Positions 24,078-36,995 of a stretch of 64,000 nt of DNA are shown here, piece by piece (the first letter of the stretch is position 1; each line of letters starts with the position of its first letter). This DNA comes from Toxorhynchites rutilus septentrionalis (lineage: Eukaryota; Arthropoda; Insecta; Diptera; Culicidae), in the NCBI RefSeq assembly GCF_029784135.1, contig NC_073746.1:77824704-77888703 (forward strand), read 5' to 3'. The notes below the pieces were generated by a model, which saw only the letters and a program-made list of their open reading frames with translations, was not told the DNA's origin and did no database searches. A program made the translations under genes and the position numbers.

Positions 24078-26330
24078 TATATGGCCAATGTTATGTTACA
24101 TTCAATGTTATGGAAATGTTTTGAGTGCCTGGAAAAATCCTTTTGGGCCTACTGGAAATCAACTTCTTTGAAATATTTGGCTCGATATTCCGCCACGTTT
24201 TCAAGATTGCCGCATTGAGGTCGTTAAAGGTAGTGTATTGGCTCCCATCAGCGTAGATCCAACTAACAAACGTTTCCCCAGATATTTTTCATCGGATTCG
24301 AATCGTGACTGCGAACTATCGATTCCAGCAAATAGATTTTCTGGAACTCGCACCATGATTTTGTGGTTAAACTAATGTGAATACTAGGGATCGTTGTTGA
24401 TATACGAACTTTTGGGGGCGTTAGAATCAAAACGTTTTTCATGAACTGTATATAATCCGACGAGTTTATCTTACAAGATGTAAATGCCACTTCGGTTCCT
24501 TCCGTAGATCTCATTAGTATCCTTTCGGGGTCGCCCAGATTGAATGTATATTCATGGGAGATGATCACCACAGTTTAAAAGTACAAAATAATAGCTATTA
24601 AAAACATCTTCCTTCGCAATTAACCCTTTACTTTTCTGCATGGAACATTACCTTTCAGCACTTTTAAGTTTGTGTACATCGCCAAAACATCGCCAAACAT
24701 CCATAAACCATGAGACCATAAAAAATAAACGCGCAAAATGTTAAATTTGCGCGTTTAATTATTCCATGGATATGGCTTGAGTTACAACCAAAATTACAAA
24801 GCAGAAATAAACAAATAGAATGATCACAGTTCCGTTTTTGTGTGAAGAACGTTCCTCCGACATTATGGTGAAGACATTTTCTCGTACCATGTCAAGACTT
24901 TTGGAAAAAATCACTGTTTCAAGATTAGTGTGTTCTAGAACAAGTTGTTCAAAAGCTCAACAATGATTGTGAACGTCGACACAGGAAGAAGAGATGCGGT
25001 TTGTTCAGAAGATTTATTTCGAGGGTGTTCTTTGGTCATGTTACAGTTTTATATAGGCTCAAAATCTAACGGGGCCACGACTGGAGAATACGGTGGATGT
25101 GATAATGTTTCCCAGTTAAGGGTTTTTATTGAGGCCTTCACAGATTTAAAGGTGTGCGCTGTTGCGTTGTCATGCTGTAATATCGCTTTACCTTGCCTTC
25201 GGATTCATTCCGATATTCCGACATCAATGCAAAGTTTAAATTCATTTATTTATTATTCATTCATTCGATTTTTTTACCTCATGGTACACCATACCATGCT
25301 GGTCCCATCACACACATAGCACAAAGAGTAGCGGTGTGTGTGTTTCCTATCGTTTTCATCGGCTCCGTTCAGTAGAAAACTTTGAAAGAAAACAAATTCA
25401 TTTTTACATTTGTAGTAGTGATCACTTCATACATAGCTGACTGCGCTTGCTCTGTCGCACTTGAAGATGCAGAAAAGGGTTTGAATGACGCCGGGTTCAG
25501 ATGAAAGGTTTGAACTCGGTAGCCATCACTGCTTATTTCGTAGTGTTGTGTTGTGTTGCGTGCGGGTTGTGTGGTGTCGTCAAGTGTACACTCTGTCCAA
25601 CTTTTATAATTCCAGGTGATCTTGCTGATTCGTGTCATTGTAAACAAACAAAGCTTCAATTTATATTCTAGTGTATTGGTATTGGTGACTACCATACACC
25701 GCATGTTTTTCATATGTGAGTGTACAAGTGTTGAACGTAAACAAATGTTTTGTATTTTTCAAGTTTGTGTAAGACCAGTTACATTTTCCGCTGTTTTAGT
25801 TGTTTTGATCAATAAATCTGGAAAATTCCGAAGGGAAAAGTACTCACGGAGAGAGAAGAAGGCAAATTGATGCATTTCACCAAGAAAATGTTGGTATCAG
25901 AGAAATTGCTCGTCGGGTTGGACTATCCCATCAAGTAGTGCTCAATTATTTGGCGAATTTAAAGGATAGGGTAATAAGTGGATACGCGTAATGGAACGAA
26001 AGATTAAAATACACGTCATGAAATTTATCGCCGATTGAATTTGTCATAGATGAGGTGCCTTCTCAATAGAAAACTAGAAACTTGTTGAATTAGAAAATCA
26101 AATTCGGGAAATAGATATTCCGCATTGTTTATGTTCGAGATTTAGATTTTTTTGTGGAACAGTTTTTCGTTTCAAAATGTGTGCGTTACGACTGGTTTTT
26201 TTTGACAGGCTTCCTAGTTATGAAAGTAAATCATACTCGGACATGTATTGTTACTGCTGTGTCTTCATAAAAAAAGGTCAAAATTGGAAACGTTTAAATG
26301 TCGAAAATAAACTTTTGATTATAAATATTT
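23784..26330. repeat. tandem segmental duplication, copy 1 (2547 bp)
   Basis: Copy 1 begins AACCGAATTAACTTCGG inside the Tigger-like element and ends TATAAATATTT. Copy 2 follows directly at 26331 with the same AACCGAATTAACTTCGG. The copies are nearly identical; I see only single differences such as CCTGCTGCGG/CCTGCAGCGG and TGTATATAAT/TGTTTATAAT. Copy 1 lacks 1.35 kb present in copy 2; at that point (24748-24760) it has the short sequence CGCGTTTAATTA instead. Confidence 0.93.
24108..24571 (-). pseudogene. Tc1-like transposase relic (copy 1)
   Basis: The minus strand carries EYTFNLGDPER, a degraded central part with QFMKNVLI, then HDSNPMKNIWGNV, the counterpart of the SPDxNPIENxWG motif that holds the last acidic catalytic residue. 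After a stop it continues in shifted frames as a DGSQYTTFNDL-like and KLISSRPKRIF-like tail. Catalytic surroundings are lost and frameshifts break it, so it is inactive. The same relic is repeated in copy 2 of the duplication. Confidence 0.7.
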
Positions 26331-26654
26331 AACCGAATTAACTTCGGCTGTGGTGAATTTCACCCTCTGATTTGATGTCTGTTCCGAAATCCTGCAGCGG
26401 GAGCGAGATGTCCTGTTTCACATATAAGTCCCTTTTACACTTACTATAGTGCTTTGTTTGCAGCTTTGTTTTATGTCGCTATCTGGTCGATTATTTTTGT
26501 TGTGCACGGGTTATTGTCCGTACCAAACAGCAGCTGATTGACCCCAGGGTTGTAGTGAAGAGGGTTCATTCAAGACGCAAACAGTGTACGTTATATCGAG
26601 TGACGTTATATCGAAGTGTCCCTGTATATGGCCAATGTTATGTTACATTCAATG

Positions 26655-27118
26655 TTATGGAAATGTTTTGAGTGCCTGGAAAAATCCTTTTGGGCCTACT
26701 GGAAATCAACTTCTTTGAAATATTTGGCTCGATATTCCGCCACGTTTTCAAGATTGCCGCATTGAGGTCGTTAAAGGTAGTGTATTGGCTCCCATCAGCG
26801 TAGATCCAACTAACAAACGTTTCCCCAGATATTTTTCATCGGATTCGAATCGTGACTGCGAACTATCGATTCCAGCAAATAGATTTTCTGGAACTCGCAC
26901 CATGATTTTGTGGTTAAACTAATGTGAATACTAGGGATCGTTGTTGATATACGAACTTTTGGGGGCGTTAGAATCAAAACGTTTTTCATGAACTGTTTAT
27001 AATCCGACGAGTTTATCTTACAAGATGTAAATGCCACTTCGGTTCCTTCCGTAGATCTCATTAGTATCCTTTCGGGGTCGCCCAGATTGAATGTATATTC
27101 ATGGGAGATGATCACCAC
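26655..27118 (-). pseudogene. Tc1-like transposase relic (copy 2)
   Basis: Near-identical copy of 24108-24571 produced by the tandem duplication, with the same EYTFNLGDPER and NPMKNIWGNV motifs and the same disabling changes. I see one amino-acid difference (SDYKQF instead of SDYIQF). Confidence 0.7.
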
Positions 27119-27297
27119 AGTTTAAAAGTACAAAATAATAGCTATTAAAAACATCTTCCTTCGCAATTAACCCTTTACTTTTCTGCATGGAACATTACCT
27201 TTCAGCACTTTTAAGTTTGTGTACATCGCCAAAACATCGCCAAACATCCATAAACCATGAGACCATAAAAAATAAACGCGCAAAATGTTAAATTTGT

Positions 27298-28655
27298 TTT
27301 TCCAATACTGACAGACGAACGTCGTCACATAATCTCATTTTGAAAACTGCAAATTATGTGAACCTGAAGTCCATTTTTAATCAGTTGCAGTTGAAGAGAA
27401 ATGTATTTTTATTTATGTATTGTGTCAAGATTTTGCTCTGTGTTTAATGAAATCAAAAAGGTTGCGAATATAAGTTGTTGACGTTTTCTGATACTATCCG
27501 TGCCTATGTATACTGAAGACAACGAATGCGTTTGAAGGGGGCTACAAAAAATACGACCAGAATAAGATAATTATTTTTTACACATGACAACGTCAGACCG
27601 CATACGTTAGGGATTCTTTGGAATGATAATTCTTTTATTTTTCAATGGAGTCAATGTGTTTCATTTTTTTTGTACAAAGCCTAATGATGAGAGCATCCAC
27701 TTGTGTAAGACCTCGTAAAAGATTCGAGGGGCATCTTAGGGCTTAAAGCGAATTGGAATTCGTTTTAGTGCGTTTGTGGGTTGTTTTGTGTATATATATT
27801 AATTTTGGTTGTATGACTGTCCATGCACTATTGCTATTGTAGATACATCAGATTCCTGTTGGCATCAGTAATTTCTGCAATATTCAGGGTAGGACGGGGC
27901 TAGTTGGTCATTTTAGAATAAATTTGGTTATAACCTTGCAGTACGAAGTTTTGCGTTAGAATGTTATGTACCACAATGAAGCTTACCTTTTAACCTTTCA
28001 ATGAAAAATAACCAGAGAATCAATTATTTGACATTTTTCGTTTATTTAAAGTCTTTATATTTCAAAATAAATTGACCAACTAAACCCACACACGTGGCAG
28101 ATTGGTCAATAATAGGCATGTTATTTTTAAGAAAATAATTTTTCCATTAGAAGTTTCCTTCATTATAAATAAATTAATTAAATCAAAACAAAAACGGTTA
28201 ACTAATATCATGTAGCAAAAAAAAAAAGAAATTAATGAAAATTTCAACTTATCATCGTTTAAAATTAGTCTGACAATCTTTTCTAGCGATTTCGTCTCTC
28301 TTCCACTTTGTGGCGTACCGGAGATGCCAGGTTTGAAGACATTTGATTTTGTGAAGACATATTGAAGATATTATGAAATATGTGAAGACATTTCAGTATG
28401 ATAGCGTACGTGGATTTTCAAAAGATATTATTTCAACGAGATTCCATTGACCGAAAATATCGTCAAAAAAGTAGGGCTGTAGTCTAGACGAACGAAGCGG
28501 TCTGAATACATATTGTCTTTAGAAGACATTAGTTCATTTGATTGTGACATTGAATTTATATTATTTTGGCCCTACTATACAATAGATTAACCTAGATCTT
28601 TCAAACGACCACTTCACAAATCGAAGGTTTTCTGGTTACACACCTTATCTACAAT
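27298..28655. other. segment present only in duplication copy 2
   Basis: 1.35 kb without recognised genes. It includes TAGTTGGTCA near 27900 and ATTGACCAACTA near 28070, a short inverted pair that may mark an old MITE. Since copy 1 has filler-like sequence at the same point, a deletion in copy 1 explains the pair better than an insertion in copy 2. Confidence 0.6.
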
Positions 28656-30429
28656 TAGTTCCATGGATATGGCTTGAGTTACAACCAAAATTACAAAGCA
28701 GAAATAAACAAATAGAATGATCACAGTTCCGTTTTTGTGTGAAGAACGTTCCTCCGACATTATGGTGAAGACATTTTCTCGTACCATGTCAAGACTTTTG
28801 GAAAAAATCACTGTTTCAAGATTAGTGTGTTCTAGAACAAGTTGTTCAAAAGCTCAACAATGATTGTGAACGTCGACACAGGAAGAAGAGATGCGGTTTG
28901 TTCAGAAGATTTATTTCGAGGGTGTTCTTTGGTCATGTTACAGTTTTATATAGGCTCAAAATCTAACGGGGCCACGACTGGAGAATACGGTGGATGTGAT
29001 AATGTTTCCCAGTTAAGGGTTTTTATTGAGGCCTTCACAGATTTAAAGGTGTGCGCTGTTGCGTTGTCATGCTGTAATATCGCTTTACCTTGCCTTCGGA
29101 TTCATTCCGATATTCCGACATCAATGCAAAGTTTAAATTCATTTATTTATTATTCATTCATTCGATTTTTTTACCTCATGGTACACCATACCATGCTGGT
29201 CCCATCACACACATAGCACAAAGAGTAGCGGTGTGTGTGTTTCCTATCGTTTTCATCGGCTCCGTTCAGTAGAAAACTTTGAAAGAAAACAAATTCATTT
29301 TTACATTTGTAGTAGTGATCACTTCATACATAGCTGACTGCGCTTGCTCTGTCGCACTTGAAGATGCAGAAAAGGGTTTGAATGACGCCGGGTTCAGATG
29401 AAAGGTTTGAACTCGGTAGCCATCACTGCTTATTTCGTAGTGTTGTGTTGTGTTGCGTGCGGGTTGTGTGGTGTCGTCAAGTGTACACTCTGTCCAACTT
29501 TTATAATTCCAGGTGATCTTGCTGATTCGTGTCATTGTAAACAAACAAAGCTTCAATTTATATTCTAGTGTATTGGTATTGGTGACTACCATACACCGCA
29601 TGTTTTTCATATGTGAGTGTACAAGTGTTGAACGTAAACAAATGTTTTGTATTTTTCAAGTTTGTGTAAGACCAGTTACATTTTCCGCTGTTTTAGTTGT
29701 TTTGATCAATAAATCTGGAAAATTCCGAAGGGAAAAGTACTCACGGAGAGAGAAGAAGGCAAATTGATGCATTTCACCAAGAAAATGTTGGTATCAGAGA
29801 AATTGCTCGTCGGGTTGGACTATCCCATCAAGTAGTGCTCAATTATTTGGCGAATTTAAAGGATAGGGTAATAAGTGGATACGCGTAATGGAACGAAAGA
29901 TTAAAATACACGTCATGAAATTTATCGCCGATTGAATTTGTCATAGATGAGGTGCCTTCTCAATAGAAAACTAGAAACTTGTTGAATTAGAAAATCAAAT
30001 TCGGGAAATAGATATTCCGCATTGTTTATGTTCGAGATTTAGATTTTTTTGTGGAACAGTTTTTCGTTTCAAAATGTGTGCGTTACGACTGGTTTTTTTT
30101 GACAGGCTTCCTAGTTATGAAAGTAAATCATACTCGGACATGTATTGTTACTGCTGTGTCTTCATAAAAAAAGGTCAAAATTGGAAACGTTTAAATGTCG
30201 AAAATAAACTTTTGATTATAAATATTTCATCTAATCGAGATAAAACGATTTCTTGAGACTTCAGAGATATTGTAACCCCTTGAGATATTATTATGTGGAG
30301 AAATAGAGATATACTTTTATCAGTCTTAAGTTAAATTCTAATACTGTTAACACTTTTTTTTATACGAATTCATGTGATCACGCGATCCTTGACGTGTTCC
30401 GATTTCGTGTTCCTGTAACTAAAAAATCA

Positions 30430-30770
30430 AACACTACTCGAGCCGTGAGCTTGAGCTTGAGCTTGGGTAGACTCTACACTTCGTAATTGCGACGCCGGCC
30501 ACGTCCTTACAGTCACCAGGGAAAGGGAAGGAATGTTAGTATGATATTCGCCACCCGAAGGAACGCCTCTATAGCGTGATTCCCTACGATTATTAAGGAA
30601 GGGATAGTTGTTAGTGGGGAAGGTAAGAATCAGGATTCACTGTGGTGAGTGATGTGATTAGGAGTTTATCTATTTCTACCTTTCCATAATTTCGAACATG
30701 CTACTATAGAGATCTAGAGATCTGTCATTCGCAGACGAGTTTCAAACACTACTCGAGCCGCGAAGGTGAA
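30430..30770. repeat. dispersed repeat with GAGCTTGAGCTTGGGTAGAC motif
   Basis: ACACTACTCGAGCCG occurs near 30431 and again near 30747. The first is followed by GAGCTTGAGCTTGGGTAGAC and TTCGTAATTGCGAC. The motif GAGCTTGAGCTTGGGTAGAC recurs inside the 7-bp satellite at about 35825. It behaves as a dispersed repeat of unknown class. Confidence 0.5.
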
Positions 30771-30959
30771 GAACTAATAAAATATTATAAAACTTCGGCG
30801 ATTATTGCCCCTTGGCTAATGCGATATAACCATATGTTGCCGTCTGCACTGCCCAAAATTATAATTTGTCAGGACCCAAATCAAGTTAATGACTAAGTTG
30901 ACAACAAAAACGCTGAATAGGGTCTCCGTTGCTGTGCCCAGATAACACATATAATTATT

Positions 30960-33900
30960 TATTTTTTTCTATACACCCTTGACGTAACCTCACGTCGCCG
31001 ATTCCCATTACACCAAGCTGTTGAAAAAATGTCTATCCTATCGAAACGATTGAAGAGGCGCAAAAAAAAAAACGAAAGTTACTGGCACAACAAAACAAGG
31101 ATAATAAAACCAATTACAATTTATCCTGCCGACATCGTCCAAACGCATACACGACGGACGCGAAGGACCATCGATCAGAGGATACAGAACACACTGATCA
31201 CATTGCAGCAGCGGGGAAGGGGACAACATCACATTTGAAAGTATCGAATAAACGACGGGTACCTACCCTTCGCAGGAAGGTTTCAGCGCCATACCACCAA
31301 TTCGCTTGATGACTTTTGATGGGTAGCAGTAGAATGGGATAGAAATGATGATGATGCCTGCGCTGATGGTGGTGGCATAGCACAACTTGGCAGGTCGACC
31401 CTCGTCAATTAAGATCCAAACGTCAAAATCGGAGCAGCATGGTATAACTGCTGCTGCTGCTGCTGCCGCCGATGTCTAATAGACGGTTGGCAGGTCTAGA
31501 CCCCGGGTCCTCAGGATAATGAAGTAAACATAATTTTAAACCACTCCACCGCAAGCCGGTGTGCTGCACGGGATATAGTGCTCCTCTTATGGGTAGAGAA
31601 AGGTTTGATCTGGAGTTAATTTTTCAAATGGTTGCGATCGGGTAAAAACGTAGTTTTCCCCGATGTTCGTGTCTATGAGTGGTTCGGGCTTTTTTCATGC
31701 TCATTAATTATTAAAAATATCCGTCCAGACACGGGGAGACATACCCGTGAGTGGTTTTATTGACATTTTCTGCAGTGGTGTGATTGAAATCGATTAGTTT
31801 CATATTGCCGGCCATGTTTGGACATTCCGAATATTCTGCGCCACTGCTTTGAACTAAGGGTTGTTTTTAAAAAATTAATTGAAATTTCTCGGATTTAGGA
31901 CAGGAGGAAAAAAACCCTCGCCCTGCTGCAAGTTTATGAAAAATGACAAAACGCAAAATTGCAATACCACGCGTTCCCAACCGCCGAGCCCGCGCTATCC
32001 GCAGCCTGCAAAACTAATTTCATTAAATGGAATGGAAACATCCGAGTGCATACAGCGCCTGGCGAACACATCCCCGAATATTCGTGTTGAAGCTGCGGTG
32101 TGTAGTGATGACGCAGCTGGGGGAGTCCTTGGGAGTGGAGATTTGTTTTAACAAGCAGTTGCGCTGAAGCAACACACGAGTGGCTGTCGAGGAAAAAAAA
32201 ATCAAAGTCTGACACTACTCCAGTTATGGAAAAATCGCTCCCAATGCCTCTCTATCTCCGGCGAATGCTAGATTTGAAACGTAGCCAAAAATCCTGTCCC
32301 GGCTATCGCCGGATTGCAACCCAATCCTGCCAATTGCTTTCAGTGGTGTCAGAAATTGCGGCTTTCGAATGCGTTTCGTAATGAACGTTTATTTCCGATC
32401 ATGAACATGAGTCGAGAGAATCTGTAGGAAAACTGGCCGCACTGCCTTCACCCCTCATTCAAATCCGGAAACGGGAAAACATGGGGATGACGCGTGAGAT
32501 GCATGAGTGTATGTGGTGTATGTGATGGTTTCTCCCATCACCGGACCAGTGGACCACTCGCGCCTATTCCCCCTAAATTTTCTGGGATTCCAATTTCGGG
32601 AATCCGTGCCTATATTGACGATGGAATCCAGTGCCAATCTTCGAACTGCGCCCACCAAATCGGGGATCATTTTTTTTTGGACTTCTACTGGACACCGTCC
32701 CCATGTTCAGCTTCTTCCTAAAAAGTTAAACTAGAACGGGAAGCCGAACGACACGGATAGCGCGATTCTGAGAGAGGTGCTAGAAAGTTGTTTTTCAATT
32801 AAAACAAAATCAAATAACTGAATGAACCATGCATCTGTTTTTGCTTCGCTATCCTAGTCGCCACTTCGAGACACGCGGGGTTCGTTATTTGGCCTAACCG
32901 AGTGTGTACTAACTACAAACTGCAGGTTGGAACGGAGGATTTTCTCCACCACTAGGAAAATTAATTTCGACCATAGCCGCCCGGCTTCCGGTGTTGGTAG
33001 TCCGCACGAACGCAGAGCGGAAAGATTGTTATCGAGTTATTGTGGGAATCGGATGATTTGCGTCCTGAGTTATCTTCCTCGACGTGCACTCATCTGGACG
33101 AATAGCATTCGTGGGTTCGACTTCTCCGTTGCCGTTGGAACGGGGCGTAAAAATCCTGACTGTGGGGTTGGTCAGTAAACTTAGTCGTAACTCTTGGAAG
33201 CGCAGAACCCAAATTTGTGTAAGATTGATATTACTTTCACCGTCAGATTGTTATTGGTTTTTCGATGAGACAACCGGATGCGAAAAAGGGGAAAAGCAGA
33301 TTGATCGGCACCATGCTAAATTGAGTTGTCCTAGTTTGCGTCCAACGATCGAATTTAGGTTCTATCCGTTTTTGAAAAGTCTGAATGTGTTATACGGCAG
33401 TTAAAAAGGGGCTATGCAAATTGTGAAGGTTGCGAGAATTCGAATCTTCTTGGTGATGATAATACACATTAGACGCATTCCAGAAAACAAGTTTTGCACA
33501 TTTTCATGTATAAATCACACCTCTACACACACTTAAGAAATTCGAACTGAACTTCAACTTTTGAGTTGAAAATACAAGTTAATGAAATAAACGAAATAAA
33601 AATATGAACGGCTTCAATTATTAGTTGACATATTCAACGCGCTTGTATACTCAACTAAGTACTAATAAAAATGGCGCAGGTGCTAACATCATTGGCGATT
33701 TAAGAGAAAGAACTAGTTCCCTCAATCAAAACTACAATTGGTTGCCTGAGTCTACTTTTCATCGACGGATATTTGAAGATGGAGAAAGTTGCGATTTCGA
33801 AGGCCTCTTTTTCTGATGTTTAAATTAACACAACTTAGCAACTCAAAGTAGAAAAATTATGAAAATTATGTCAACTGTATCACGCCGTTCGAATAGTCGA
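30960..33900. other. unique intronic block
   Basis: GC-richer and complex DNA with no transposon ends except the CTG run. Short open frames (for example 31029-31238, 33084-33404) have no recognisable domains. This is a candidate location for regulatory DNA; nothing specific is visible. Confidence 0.4.
31449..31470. repeat. (CTG)n microsatellite
   Basis: About seven CTG units in an otherwise unique stretch. Confidence 0.9.
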
Positions 33901-34138
33901 TTCTACCCCAAAAGCTCACAGTAATATTCATACCAAGAGACCCAGCAAACGTTAAATCGTATAACATGCATGTTATAAGTCTTATATAAAGTGGGATCGA
34001 ATCTAAATCGTATATAATGTCGATCGAAATATCGTATCGTATCGTATCGAAGTATCGGGTATATCCTCAATCGTATTAACTGCTAAAAATCCGATATTAT
34101 TCATCACGCCAAATCAAATCGTAATTCGGTATGAGATT

Positions 34139-34274
34139 GTATGCTATCGTATAATCGAATAAATCGACATAATATATGGATATCGGGCAGGCAGATCAGG
34201 TTTCGAAAAAAAAAATTCGATGCCAAATATGTTAAAATGGCATCGTCTAAAACGTCTAAATCTAGTGCCATTTC
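34139..34274 (+). repeat. 136-bp direct repeat flanking the satellite, left copy
   Basis: GTATGCTATCGTATAATCG through CTAGTGCCATTTC is repeated base for base at 36198-36333, including the ten-A run. A short ATCGT array lies just upstream (about 34030-34052). The unit also shares GATGCCAAAT...TTAAAAT with the foldback at 36540-36750. Confidence 0.95.
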
Positions 34275-34374
34275 TTACTATAAATAAAATCGCTAAAAAA
34301 TAAAGCGCGGTCGTCGTGAACAGTCGTAAATGTTCGTATTATTGACGTAAACACAAACATAGTGAGAGAGTGAG

Positions 34375-34682
34375 CAGTGAGCAGCTGCGATGCGTTTTTT
34401 GTGTGAGAGAGTGTGTGCGTCTGCGTGTGTTCGTTTGCGTGTACATTTGCGTGTATGTGTTTGTGTGTGCGTGTGTGTGTGTGTGTGTGTTTGCATGTAC
34501 GTGTGCGTGTGCGTTTGCGGGAGTGTGTGTTTTGGTTAGTTGATTGGTTGATGTAATCAAAAACAGTGTGAGAGAGTGAGCAGTCAGCAGTTGCGATGCG
34601 TTTTTTTGTGTGTGAGACTGTGCGCGTCTGCGTGTGTACATGTGTTCATTTGTGCGTGTATGTGTTTGTGTGTGCGTTTTTT
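34375..34682. repeat. GT-rich simple sequence with an internal duplication
   Basis: TGTGTG/CGTGTG-rich DNA in which about 110 bp containing GAGAGTGAGCAGT and GCGATGCGTTTTTTGTGTG (34360-34470) is repeated at 34568-34680 with changes. It precedes the 7-bp satellite. Confidence 0.85.
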
Positions 34683-34685
34683 TAG

Positions 34686-36120
34686 AGCAGCGAGTAGAGA
34701 GTAGAGAGAGTGGAAAGGAGAGAGTAGAAAGGTGAGAGGAGAGAGTAGAGACAGTAGAGAGTAGAGAGAGTAGAAAGGAGAGAGGAGAGAGTAGAGACAG
34801 TAGAGAGTAGAGAGAGTAGGGAGGAGAGAGTAGAGAGTAGAGAGTAGAGAGTAGAGAGTAGAGAGTAGAGAGTAGAGAGTAGAGAGTAGAGAGTAGAGAG
34901 TAGAGAGTAGAGAGTAGAGAGTAGAGAGTAGAGAGTAGAGAGTAGAGAGTAGAGAGTAGAGAGTAGAGAGTAGAGAGTAGAGAGTAGAGAGTAGAGAGTA
35001 GAGAGTAGAGAGTAGAGAGTAGAGAGTAGAGAGTAGAGAGTAGAGAGTAGAGAGTAGAGAGTAGAGAGTAGAGAGTAGAGAGTAGAGAGTAGAGAGTAGA
35101 GAGTAGAGAGTAGAGAGTAGAGAGTAGAGAGTAGAGAGTAGAGAGTAGAGAGTAGAGAGTAGAGAGTAGAGAGTAGAGAGTAGAGAGTAGAGTGTAGAGA
35201 GTAGAGAGTAGAGAGTAGAGAGTAGAGAGTAGAGAGTAGAGAGTAGAGAGTAGAGAGTAGAGAGTAGAGAGTAGAGAGTAGAGAGTAGAGAGTAGAGAGT
35301 AGAGAGTAGAGAGTAGAGAGTAGAGAGTAGAGAGTAGAGAGTAGAGAGTAGAGAGTAGAGAGTAGAGAGTAGAGAGTAGAGAGTAGAGAGTAGAGAGTAG
35401 AGAGTAGAGAGTAGAGAGTAGAGAGTAGAGAGTAGAGAGTAGAGAGTAGAGAGTAGAGAGTAGAGAGTAGAGAGTAGAGAGTAGAGAGTAGAGAGTAGAG
35501 AGTAGAGAGTAGAGAGTAGAGAGTAGAGAGTAGAGAGTAGAGAGTAGAGAGTAGAGAGTATAGAGAGAGTACAGAGTAGAGAGTAGAGAGTAGAGAGCAG
35601 AGAGTATAGAGAGTAGAGAGAGTAGAGAGTAGGGAGAGTATGAGGAGTGAATAGAGAGTAGAGAGAGTGGAGAGAGTAGAGAGTAAGGAGAGTAGAATGA
35701 GTTGAAAGTAGAGAGAATAGAGAGTAGAGAGAGTAGAAAATAGGGAGAGTAGAGAGAATAGAGAGATGAGAGAGTAGGGAGAGTAGAGAGAGCACAGAGT
35801 AGAGAGTAGAGATAGTAGAACTTGAGCTTGAGCTTGGGTAGACTGTACAATTCGTAGTTGCTCTCCGGGATTGACCTGATAGTAGAGAGTAGAAAGTAAA
35901 GAGAGTAGAGAGAGTAAAGAGTAGAGAGAGTAGAGAGTAGAGAGTAGATAATAGAGAGAGTAGAGAGTAAAGAGATTAGAGAAAGCAAAGAGTAGAAAGA
36001 GTAGAGAGTAGAGAGTAGTGAGAGTGGAGAGAAAGTGGAAAGTTTAAAATGAAGAGCAGAGAGTAGAGAGAAGAGAGAACAAAGTATAGAGTTGATAGTA
36101 GGAAATGAAGAGTAGAGAGT
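34686..36120. repeat. (GAGAGTA)n satellite, about 1.4 kb
   Basis: The heptamer GAGAGTA is almost perfect from about 34824 to 35560 (roughly 100 units), with degenerate arms to about 34686 and 36120. Because 7 is not a multiple of 3, every minus-strand frame cycles through the same seven-residue Tyr/Ser/Leu/Thr peptide without stops. This gives long but meaningless open frames (549 and 403 codons). At 35818-35882 a 65-bp fragment of the GAGCTTGAGCTTGG dispersed repeat interrupts the array. Confidence 0.97.
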
Positions 36121-36197
36121 TGAAATTCAAAGTCAAAATTGGAAGAGCAACAATTGATCGCAGAGAAAGAGTAGATGTTCGAGACATAGAGATATTT

Positions 36198-36333
36198 GTA
36201 TGCTATCGTATAATCGAATAAATCGACATAATATATGGATATCGGGCAGGCAGATCAGGTTTCGAAAAAAAAAATTCGATGCCAAATATGTTAAAATGGC
36301 ATCGTCTAAAACGTCTAAATCTAGTGCCATTTC
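36198..36333 (+). repeat. 136-bp direct repeat flanking the satellite, right copy
   Basis: Identical to 34139-34274, 2059 bp away. Together the two copies bracket the GT-rich and heptamer arrays. Confidence 0.95.
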
Positions 36334-36534
36334 GAAAAAAAAAATTGTCAAAAAACGGCACACTGGAACTTATTTTTTTTTTTGAAATGCGAAACGAAAA
36401 GTATGGTTTTGGGTGGCAATAAAAATAGTTATCTCGATTTTTCATTCGGAACTTGCCACGAAATGTTGTTCTGCACGATAATATACTCCATACAAAATAT
36501 TATCTCATTCGGACTTCATTTACTTTCAAAGAAA

Positions 36535-36755
36535 AAATTTGATGCCAAATGTCCTAAAATTGCATTACTCGTCGATAAATAACAGATTCGAGATTTACAG
36601 TTATCTCGATTTTTTTTCCAAAAAAAATGTTTTTGGCACTTAATCGTTTTTTCGCCTGAAAAATCTATGTTTGGCAAAAAAAATTTTTTTTTGAGATAAC
36701 TGTAAATCTCGACGTGTCAATTTTAAGACATTTGGCATCAAAAAAATATTTCGAG
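36535..36755. mobile_element. small foldback element
   Basis: TTTGATGCCAAATGTCCTAAA (36538-36558) and GAGATTTACAGTTATCTCG (36590-36608) reappear inverted at about 36692-36745. The arms are about 75 bp with a spacer of about 80 bp. Its GATGCCAAAT sequence is shared with the 136-bp repeats, so the region is built from one repeat family. Confidence 0.65.
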
Positions 36756-36995
36756 AATACCCATTCCCTTGGGTGATCTTTCGATTTGGTTGGGGTGTTT
36801 TTTCGAGACGGTGAACATTTTGCATAGGGTAACTTTTTCAAATTTTAGGGTCGATTTTATCCTATACATTCATTGGCATCCTAGTGTTCATGCTAACCTC
36901 AAAAAAACATGTTAGTTGTAAGATATTTCTTCATTGAAGTTTCCGTTTTAATATTTTCTTTCACATTGTTAATTGTTTTATATTTACACATCCGG

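Larger units (their letters stand above)
26331..30227. repeat. tandem segmental duplication, copy 2 (3897 bp)
   Basis: This repeats 23784-26330 with offsets of 2547 (first part) and 3897 (second part). The extra 1.35 kb lies at about 27298-28655. The final TATAAATATTT ends at 30227, after which the sequence is no longer shared. The near identity means either a very recent duplication or an assembly of two haplotypes in series. Confidence 0.93.

Noticed and set aside
24945..25319. 124-codon open frame repeated at 28842-29216
   Set aside because: Its duplication is due to the segmental duplication, so conservation says nothing about coding; no domain is seen.
34824..35560. CRISPR-like array
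   Set aside because: The repeats are a contiguous 7-bp satellite without spacers, in an insect genome.
34339..35988. 549- and 403-codon minus-strand open frames of Tyr/Ser/Leu/Thr repeats
   Set aside because: They are a consequence of the 7-bp satellite, which has no stop in any minus-strand frame; there is no unique coding sequence.
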